A DNA stretch of 17,818 bases from NCBI GenBank assembly GCA_002373755.1, contig DFJU01000015.1, forward strand, positions 1 through 17,818, read 5' to 3'. The stretch comes from Bacteroidales bacterium UBA3663. Lineage in GTDB: Bacteria > Bacteroidota > Bacteroidia > Bacteroidales > UBA3663. Shown in pieces: positions 1 through 8,200 of the stretch; the stretch's first letter is position 1; each line of letters opens with the position of its first letter. The position numbers were made by a program, and so were the translations under genes. Below the pieces are notes generated by a model. That model did no database searches. It was not told the DNA's origin and worked only from the letters and a program-made list of their open reading frames with translations.

Positions 1-1182
1 GGTTCGTTCTATACAATTAAAGAGATATGGAGTCCCGTGGAACTCAATATTCGCGACGACCAGATAGAGCTGTGCAACCACTACGACTACACCAACCTCA
101 GCGACTGCCGTTTCAGCTACCGGTTGCTTGACATGCCCGCAATGGGCGACAACAAGGTGAGCGTTGTGGGTCAGGGAACGCTGCGTGTTCCCAGTGTTGA
201 GCCGGGCAAGACCGCCACCGTCAGCCTGCCGGAAAGCCTTGCCGAAGTGGTGGAAATCAGCGCCACCGACCCCCATGGGCGCGACATCTTCACCTGGAGT
301 TTCCCCAATCCGCAGGTGGATATCGTCGATTCCATCGGCGCATACCAAGAGCCGGGCCACACCGAGAACGATGCACAGCTGACCGTCATGTCGCAGGGCA
401 AGACCTACGTCTTCTCGAAACAGGACGGCCGTCTCACCCAAGTGAAGACCGCCCGCGGTCAGCTCTCGCTGCAAGGTCCGCGATTGGTGGCCGCCAAGCG
501 CGCCGACCGCTCGCAGGACGGCTTCTATAACCATGACGACAAACAGGCGTTCGACAATAAGACACAGTACACAGAATATGCCGACCAAGGCCAGTTCGAC
601 CGTTTTGAATGGCAGGACGGCGAGCTCATCGCCCACTATCGCCACGGCAGCATCGACCAGGTGGCATGGACGTTCTGGCCCGACGGACGCGTCAGTGTGA
701 CGGTCAGCTACGCCTTCAACGGTGTTGTCGACCTGCTGGGCATCAGTTTCGACTACCCCGAGCAGCAGGTGCGCTCCAAGCAATGGGTAGGCCGCGGGCC
801 CTATCGCGTCTGGCAGAACCGACTGGAAGGTCCGCAGTATGGCTATTGGACGACAGACTACAACGACCCCATTCCCGGAGAGTCGTGGGAATATCCAGAG
901 TTCAAAGGCTATTTCTCGGAGGTTTCGTGGATGCAACTGCAGACCACCGAAGGCCGTATCGGCATCACCGACATCGACGAGCATCACTATGTGGGCATCT
1001 ATCAGCCGCGCGACGGTCGCGACCACATCCTTTTCGACCTGCCACAGACCGGCATCAGCATCCTCAAGGCGATACCTGCCGTGCGCAACAAGGTGAACAC
1101 CACCGACCTCAACGGTCCATCGGCACAACCCTATTGGGCAAATGGCAACTACGTGGCCCGCTTCGTGCTCCAGTTCGAGTGA
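1..1182 (+). CDS. Glycoside hydrolase family 2 beta-galactosidase, C-terminal part (5' end outside window)
   Basis: The reading frame is open from base 1, so the gene is cut by the window edge; 393 residues are visible. The frame begins GSFYTIKEIWSPVELNI, and the GTG at 37 lies inside this conserved stretch and is not a real start. FYxIKxIWSPV is typical of the domain after the catalytic barrel in large LacZ-type GH2 enzymes. A beta-sandwich follows, and from about residue 130 a LacZ domain-5-like region (Bgal_small_N type) contains VGRGPYRVWQNR and a run rich in Trp and Tyr (YGYWTTDYNDP, SWEYPEF), as expected for substrate-site closure. The enzyme would hydrolyse beta-galactosides or related glycans, probably in the periplasm. 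The catalytic glutamates and any signal peptide lie upstream of the window, so exact substrate cannot be judged. The gene ends at a strong terminator, so it is the last gene of its unit. Confidence 0.85.
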   Translation, partial: GSFYTIKEIWSPVELNIRDDQIELCNHYDYTNLSDCRFSYRLLDMPAMGDNKVSVVGQGTLRVPSVEPGKTATVSLPESLAEVVEISATDPHGRDIFTWSFPNPQVDIVDSIGAYQEPGHTENDAQLTVMSQGKTYVFSKQDGRLTQVKTARGQLSLQGPRLVAAKRADRSQDGFYNHDDKQAFDNKTQYTEYADQGQFDRFEWQDGELIAHYRHGSIDQVAWTFWPDGRVSVTVSYAFNGVVDLLGISFDYPEQQVRSKQWVGRGPYRVWQNRLEGPQYGYWTTDYNDPIPGESWEYPEFKGYFSEVSWMQLQTTEGRIGITDIDEHHYVGIYQPRDGRDHILFDLPQTGISILKAIPAVRNKVNTTDLNGPSAQPYWANGNYVARFVLQFE

Positions 1183-1205
1183 GGCTGGCAACAATCAAAA
1201 TTTAC

Positions 1206-1236
1206 AAGCTCTTCCGGCATCGGAAGGGCTTTTTTT
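1206..1236 (+). terminator. Rho-independent terminator of the GH2 gene
   Basis: A 10-base-pair stem pairs 1207-1216 (AGCTCTTCCG) with 1221-1230 (CGGAAGGGCT) with one T-G wobble. It has a GCAT loop and is followed directly by TTTTTT. It starts 24 bases after the GH2 stop codon. Confidence 0.92.
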
Positions 1237-1338
1237 GTCTCCGGCTTTTATCACCGAATTGAACGAATTAAGACGAATTTATTTGGGCGAGATGGTGTGC
1301 AACCGCGATGCCGACATTTATTCGTTTTTTGTCTGAAT

Positions 1339-1372
1339 TTTGTTGTACTGTGTAAAAAATGTGTTATTTTTG
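1339..1372 (+). promoter_or_regulatory. Bacteroidetes-type promoter for the TPR gene
   Basis: TATTTTTG at 1365-1372 is a full match to the Bacteroidetes -7 consensus TAnnTTTG. A TTG at 1343-1345 lies 19 bases upstream, matching the -33 element. The predicted start site is near 1378, giving a 5' leader of about 75 bases before the ATG at 1453. Confidence 0.7.
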
Positions 1373-1452
1373 CACCCGCAGATTCGCATTTATTTTTATC
1401 CGATGTGATTGCATGCAACAACACCATTATTAACCATTTACCATTTTTAGCA

Positions 1453-2130
1453 ATGAAAAACTCAATCCAAAAACAGAACCGGAAGGCCGTTTTCAAATCC
1501 CTTCTTTGCCTCTCGTTGGGCATCGTCGCCGTTGGCAGTCCTACCAATATGGAAGCCGCAGTATCGGTCACAGAACAAACCGTGGCCAACGATTCGGCCT
1601 ACGTCAAGTTCCGTGAGAAAGGCCACCGCGCCATGCACCAGAGGAAATACGATGAGGGATTGGCCAACTACACGCAGGCATTGGCATCGGCCAAGAATGA
1701 CAAGATGCGTGGCGAGGGCAACTTTTATGTCGCAATGTCCTATCTGAGCCAATCAAAATATGTCGAGGCGTGGAGCAGCATAAACAAGGCCATCGAGTTG
1801 TGTCCCGGCGACATGCGTTTCTACAACATGAAATACAACGTCCTGATGTCGATGATTTCGAAAACGGGTGGCGAGAACCAGCGATTGGACATCAATGTGC
1901 TCATCACGACGGCCATCCAGACCTTGACCGATGGCAAGTCGGTGTGCGAGCAGAAAGGGCAGGAGGGTGCCTTTGAAATATGTGAAAAGAACCTTGAGGA
2001 GGCGCGCAAGCGTGGCCATCAGTTCCTGTTCGACGCGCAAGAGCTCACCAAGGCGGGCGTCAGCGTCGGCCAAGTTTACCAGATGCAGTCCGGCGATGTC
2101 AAGTTGTCGGCCGTGTTGACGGAATATTGA
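1453..2130 (+). CDS. Small exported tetratricopeptide-repeat protein, function unknown
   Basis: This encodes 225 residues from the ATG at 1453. The frame stays open further upstream, but that part crosses the promoter, and the ATG at 1453 begins a good signal peptide: a basic N-region (KNSIQKQNRKAVFK), a hydrophobic core (SLLCLSLGIVAVG) and a likely cleavage site near residues 34-37 (MEAAV). Residues about 48-110 form two TPR-like helix pairs (GHRAMHQRKYDEGLANYTQA; YVAMSYLSQSKYVEAWSSI followed by NKAIELCPGD). The rest is helical with acidic and basic stretches and no recognised catalytic motif. TPR proteins are protein-interaction scaffolds; in Bacteroidetes such small periplasmic ones are common and mostly uncharacterised. 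It appears to be monocistronic, with a promoter before it and a hairpin after it. The TPR call is fairly secure; no specific role can be given. Confidence 0.85.
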   Translation: MKNSIQKQNRKAVFKSLLCLSLGIVAVGSPTNMEAAVSVTEQTVANDSAYVKFREKGHRAMHQRKYDEGLANYTQALASAKNDKMRGEGNFYVAMSYLSQSKYVEAWSSINKAIELCPGDMRFYNMKYNVLMSMISKTGGENQRLDINVLITTAIQTLTDGKSVCEQKGQEGAFEICEKNLEEARKRGHQFLFDAQELTKAGVSVGQVYQMQSGDVKLSAVLTEY

Positions 2131-2166
2131 GCGGAGAATCGGATTCCATAGCCCCCAAAACAACAA

Positions 2167-2205
2167 TTTGCCCGGCGTCCAGTCAGTTCTGGAACGTCGG
2201 GCAAA
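2167..2205. terminator. Convergent, probably bidirectional terminator hairpin
   Basis: The arms 2167-2182 (TTTGCCCGGCGTCCAG) and 2189-2205 (CTGGAACGTCGGGCAAA) pair with one G-T wobble and one single-base bulge. The hairpin lies between the stop of the TPR gene (2130) and the stop of the giant minus-strand gene (2236). The T-rich tail is clearer on the minus strand (AAATTGTTGTTTTG) than on the plus strand, so termination of the giant gene is the better supported role. Confidence 0.65.
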
Positions 2206-2235
2206 CCGATTTATTCGCGTAGTGGAGGGCGGCGA

Positions 2236-5200
2236 TTACCGCACAAGCTCCACCTTGCCGTTGCGCACCACCAGACCTCGCTGCTCAGGCGCGCGGATGC
2301 CGTTCAGCAGGTAGGCATCGGCCGATGCAGAGCGTCCGGATGTGAGGTCGGTGATGGCCGAAACCTCTTCGTCGTCTTCAAATTGCATACGGAACAACAT
2401 TCGGATGGCGGCCGCACCAGACTCCGTGTCGGTCAGATCGAAATATGCCTTGTTAGGCTTGATGGTGCCTTTCTCCGACAGCTTGCGGAACTCGTTGCCC
2501 GACAGACCGTAATAGACCTTGTCGTCGCCCGTCGTGCGGCTGATTGTCGTGCTGCCATTGCCGATGAGTGCGACGTAGGGCAGTTCGACGTCGGCGTATG
2601 GAGTGGCGTTGACCGATGCAGCCTCGTCGGCATAGAACTTGACGGTCGTGTTAGGCAGGCCGAACAGCACGACGCCGATGCCGCGCGGGATGACGTCGTA
2701 GGCGTTGATACGCGTCAGCGTGACGGTGCGCTCGTCCTTGTCGAAGGTTGCGGTGTAGGCCGATGCTCCGATGGCGCGCAGCTGTGCGACGGCGTTGTCA
2801 TCGTAGCTGAACGATGCGAATCCGGCCGTGTTGAGCGTCACGGTGTTGGCTTCGTAGGCTGTGAGGCCGTCGGCCGTGATGGTCGTCTGGTTGTCGCATG
2901 GGCAACCGAAGGCACCGCGTGCATTGGCCGCACTAAGTCGGATGGTTCTGCCGCTGAGGTTCGACAGGACGTAGAAGTCGCTGTTGTTGATCAGCGTGTA
3001 GTCCCAGTCGATGCCGTTCCAGACTTCGACAAGGTAGGTGTCGGTCGCATCGGACATTGCGCTCACCGTGCTTCCGTTCACCCAGAACTGGCTGACGCTG
3101 GCCTGCGTCTCGTCGGTCGTGCAATCCCACTGCGGAGCCGACGTGCGTGTGCCGTAGGTGCCGTGGTGGAAGGTGTAGATGTTGCCCTCGTCCATGGCGA
3201 TGTGCAGCGTGGTGTGGTCGTAGGCGGCATTGTCGCGGAAGGCGATCTTCTTGTCGCTGTTTGTCGAGCCGAGACGGATGTCCTGGATGTAGGCATAGTC
3301 GCCGCGGATGAGCAGTGCGCCATCGGCCGCCGACGAGCGGATTATGGTGTTGTCCAACGATTCACCGACGAGCGACACCCAATCGCCGACCACCGGTGTC
3401 GTGGTCAGGTTGTATGTGCCGTCGGGCACGAAGATGCGGATCGGGAACTCGCGCGACGATACCTTGTCGGCGTAGTAGAGTGCATCGACGATGGCATCGG
3501 CCGACTTCGCCATCACGTAGCCAGAACGCTTGCGCATGCGGTAGATGGTCAACGAGTTGCGGCTGGTCGAGTAGAGTCCGTTTTCGGCATCGCCCGCAAT
3601 CGCGTAGTAGCTGATGCTGTCGATCTGGTCGGTTGCGGCGTTGAGCCAGCTGTTGAGGTCAACGGAGCAGGTTTCGGCATCGACGCGGGTGCCGACTTCG
3701 GCCTTGTTGTCGTCGCTCAGCGTCTCGTCGGTCGAATAGAAGATCGGACTGCCGCCCGAGATGGTGAGCATGCCGGTCGCGTAGTTCATCGAGAGGTCGG
3801 TGTGGAGCAGGATCTTCCACGGATGTTCGGCGTTCTTCGGGATGCGGCTTGCGCCATACACTCCGCTGTAGTCGTCGCCCGAGGCCCAAAGCTCGACGGC
3901 GTGCTGGAGCATCGACCATGGACATTCGATTTCGCCCTCGTCGGCCACGCCATCGACCCAGCCGTCGGTTGCGCCATCGACCCATTGCTTGAACGACACG
4001 TCGATGCGCGTCAGGCTTGAGCAGCCGCTGAACAGGTTCACGTAGCAGCCTTCGGCCAATGTCGTTGCTGGCAGCGACGGAGCCGTCTCAAGTGCGGTAC
4101 ATCCGTTGAACAGGTTCTGGTAGCAGCCCTCGGCGAGCTGTTTGGCAGGAAGGGCAGGGGCGTCGGTCAATGCCGTCCAGCCGCTGAACAGGCTTTCGTA
4201 GCAGTAGTTGCCCAGCGTGGTGGCTGGCAGTGCCGGTGTCGATGTGGCATTGGCCGACAGGTAGGTACAGCCGTAGAACATCTCGGCGTAGGCATAGGCT
4301 CCGACCTCGGTGGCGGGCAGCTTCAGTCCGGAGATGTCTTGGATGTTGGCACAGCCGGAGAAGAGCTTGTAGAACGAATAGTCGGGCACGTCGGTCTCGT
4401 CCATCGTCGGGTCGAGCAGCGACATGATGTTGCCGCTGACGTTGATTGCGCTGGAGCATGAGAAGTACCAGTAGTCGCTTGTGCTCTTGCTCAACGTGCC
4501 GTTGGCAATCTTGACGTAGAGCGTGTCGGTGAAGTTCATGCTGTTCCATGTGATTTTATCGCCGGTCAACGACTGCCATGTCTTCCTCTTGTCGGTCGAG
4601 TAGCTGATGGTCACCTGCGTCGGCGAACCGACCTTGCCCATGCTGACGCTCAATCCGTTGGCACCAGGCATGCTGAAGCAGAGGTAGTCGCCGTTGTCTT
4701 CGGCACTCCAGCCGTAAGGAATGTGGCTGTCGTCGAATGTCTTGGTCAGTTCCAGCGGACACATGAAGGTGCCCACAGGTGCGACATTCTCGACCCACAA
4801 CCACGTGGCGCTGATGTCGCCTTCGTTGTTGTCCAGTTCCTCATACCATTTGTTGAAGGCAATGTCGATGTATTTCAGCGATGTGCATCCGTTGAACATA
4901 TAGGCGTAGCAGCTGTCGGCCAACTGAGTCTTGTCGGCTGGCAATACAGGAGCCTTCTTCAACGAAGTGCAGCCCATGAACATTCGTTTGTAGCAGTTTG
5001 CCTTGAGTTCCGGCTGGCCAAGGGTCGGCGCCGATGTGAGCGATGTGCAACCCTGATACATTCCTTCGAAGCACGACTCGGCAATGCTGCCTTCGCCCAA
5101 TGGGAGCGGAGTGGTGAGCGATGTGCAGTCCTTGAACATATTCTTCATCGTCGCCTTCGCGTAGCTTGACCAGTGTGCCGTCGGGATGACCAACGACGCA

Positions 5201-8200
5201 TCGACAATGCCCGTGCAGCCCTCGAACATCGACTCAAAGGCCGACTCGCCGTTCTGCAATGCCCAGGCTTCGACGTTGATGGTCGGCAGGTTCTCGTCGG
5301 TGAGCGATGTGCATCCCTTGAACAATGCCTTGTAGCAGGCCTTCGTCAGTGCGGGGTTCGTGAGTTCAGGAATGTCTGTCAACGATTCGCAGCCCTCGAA
5401 CATGCTCTCGAAGCACGATTCGGCAAAGCCCCAACCTGCACCGAGTTCTGACGGGATATTGTCGGTCAATGACTTACAGCCCTTGAACATCGCCTTGTAG
5501 CCAGCAACGGCACGGCCCTGATTGAGCGGCAGAGTCGGTGCTGTCGTGATTGATTCGCAGCCCTCGAACATCGATTCGTAGCACGAAGCAGCCAATCCGG
5601 TTGCAGGCAGTTCGCCCGGAGCGGTGGCCAATGCCGTACAGCCCTTGAACATTGCCTTGTAGCAGCTGTCGGCCAGACTCATTGATGGCAGAGACGGTGC
5701 GTCGGTCAATGCGGCGCAACCCTCGAACATGCTGTGATAGCAGTCGCTCGTCATGCTGGTGCCGCTTGTGTGGTCGGCGACGGCTGGCGCGGTTGTCATC
5801 GTTGCGCAATCCTTGAACAGACGGTAGAAGCTGTAGGACGGCACACTGACGGTGTTGTCGGCGCGGTTGAGCAGATAGGTGACATAGCCGGTCGATTCCG
5901 TCTTGCCCGTGATGGCAAAGTTGAAGTAGTTGTCGGCATCGTTGCTAAGTCGCGAGTTGGTGTCCTTGGCCTTGAAATAGACCGAAGTGCCGTTGGCCAA
6001 TGCAACAGTTGTGCCGCTGCCGTCGGCCGACCATGTGTAGTCCTTCCAGGCCGACTTGCTGCCCACCGAATAGAGCAGTTCCACCCAGACTGTATCGTTC
6101 ACCGTTGCGCCGGTTTCGGCATCTGTGCTGGTGCTGACTGAGATGTATGGACGGCCAATCTTGTTCAATGCCACCGTGCTGCCGCCCTCATCGACCGACT
6201 TGAACGACAGGAAGTTCGGGTTGACAACCCACGGATAGGTCGTGTTGAGCGGGATTCGGTTGGCGTTGAACAGGCTGTTGTCCCACTGGTTGGCTGGCTC
6301 GAGGCTCATCGGACAGGAGAAGACGCCCTCCTGTGCCACGTTGGCCACCCAATTGGATGTGCCATCGACGTCGGTCCAGCTGGTGAAATAGACCTCAATC
6401 TCGTTGAGCACTGAACATCCGCTGAACATATTCGCGTAGCAGCCCGAAACCAGCGTAGTGGCTGGCAGTACGGGTGCCATCTTCAGGTTCGAGCAGTTCT
6501 GGAACATGCCGTTGTAGCAGTCTTTGGCCAACGTCGTGCAAGGCAATGCCGGTGCCGTGCGGAGGCTGCTGCAGCCGTCGAACATGCTCATGAAACAGCC
6601 CTCGGTCAATGTCTCGACGTGGATTGAATCGGCCGATGTGAGCGATGAGCAGTCCTTGAACATGTTGCTGTAGGCATATTTGCCGATGGTCGTGGCCGGC
6701 AGTTCCGGCGTGTTGGTCAGGCCTCCGGTAAACAGGTTGTAGAAGCTGTAGGCTGGCAGGTCGATGACTGTGGCCTCGGTCTGCATCAGGGCCATCACGC
6801 TGCCATCGGCCGACATTGTGCCGTCGATGGCAATCTGGTAATAGTCGCTTGCCGATGTGCTGAACGAAGTGTAGTTGTCTGCGGCCTTCACGTAGATTTT
6901 CTTGCCCTTTTCCACTTTGATTGATGTGCCGTAGGTCAATGTGTTCCACGTCAGTGCGTTGTCGAGGCTATATTTCAGTTCAACGGTTGTCGGCGAACCG
7001 ATCTTGTTGACCGTAAACGTCGCGTTGCTACCCTGTGCGGTGAAGCAGATTGCGGCTTCGTTCACAATCCAGCGGTGTTCCGTGTCCTTCGGGATTCGGC
7101 TTTCACCGAAGTCGCTGTCATCTTCGTGCGGGAGCTGAGTCGGACACATGAAGATGCCCGATTCAGGCACTCCGCTCACCCACTCCGTTGTTGCGTTGGT
7201 GTGCCACGTCTTGAAGCCGACGTTCATGTACGACAGGCTTGAACAGCCGTTGAACATATTCGAGTAGCAATAGTTAGCCAATGTCGTGGCCGGAAGTTCA
7301 GGCGCGATGGACAATGCCGTGCAGCCTTGGAACATGTTCGCGTAGCATCGTCCGGCCAACTTGGTTGCTGGCAGTTCGGGTGCTTCGGTCAGCGACGTAC
7401 AATTCTGGAACATGTAGATGTAGCTGGCTGTAGCCATCGTGGTTGCAGGCAGTTCCGGCGCTTCTGTCAACTTCGTGCAGTTGGAGAACATGCTGTTGTA
7501 GCAGAACGCTCCCAACGTAGTGGCGGGCAACGTCGGCGCGCTCTTCAGGGCTTTGCAATTCTGGAAGAGGCGGCAGAAGCCATAGGCGGGTACGTCTGTG
7601 CGCTGCAAGGTGTTGTCGAGCAGTGACATGATGTTTCCGTTGGCTTCGAATGAACCCGACATCACGAAATAGTAGTAGTTCGAGGCGGCATCGTTGCCGA
7701 TGGTGGCGTTTCCGTCGTCGGTGGCGCGGAAATAGACGCGGCTTGTGCCTGACTTGTTCAGAGTGATGGTAGTGCCGATGGCATAGTCGTTCCACGTCAC
7801 GCCGTCGTCAGTGGAATATTGCAGAGCGATGTCATCGGGCGAACCCACTTTGTTCAGTCTTATTGTCGAACCGTTTCGTTTTGCCTCGAAGTAGAGGCAG
7901 GAATTCTCGTTGTCTATGATGGTCCAGCGCTTGCCATCTTCGTCCAGGTGCGGAATGTATTGTTCGCCGAATTTTTGTGTCAGGCCGGTCGGACAAGCAA
8001 AGACGCCTTGGTCGGGCACGTTGGCAACCCAGGTCTCGGTAATCATGTCCCACTCGGTGAATCCGACGTTAATGTATGTCAGGCTGCTACAATTGTTGAA
8101 CATGCCATTGTAGCAGTTTGTGGCCAATTCGGTGGCTGGCAGCTTCGGTGCCGATGTCAGGTTGCTGCATCCGTAGAACATTCGGTAGTAGCAGCTGTTG

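Noticed and set aside
1297..1452. N-terminal extension of the TPR protein
   Set aside because: This part of the frame spans the TTG/TATTTTTG promoter, and the signal peptide begins at the ATG at 1453.
2383..4020. Long plus-strand open frame (545 codons) opposite the giant gene
   Set aside because: It is antisense to a clearly protein-like, modular coding region. The composition (Val, Gly, Arg, Asp-rich, no domains) is what the codon bias of the real gene produces on the opposite strand.
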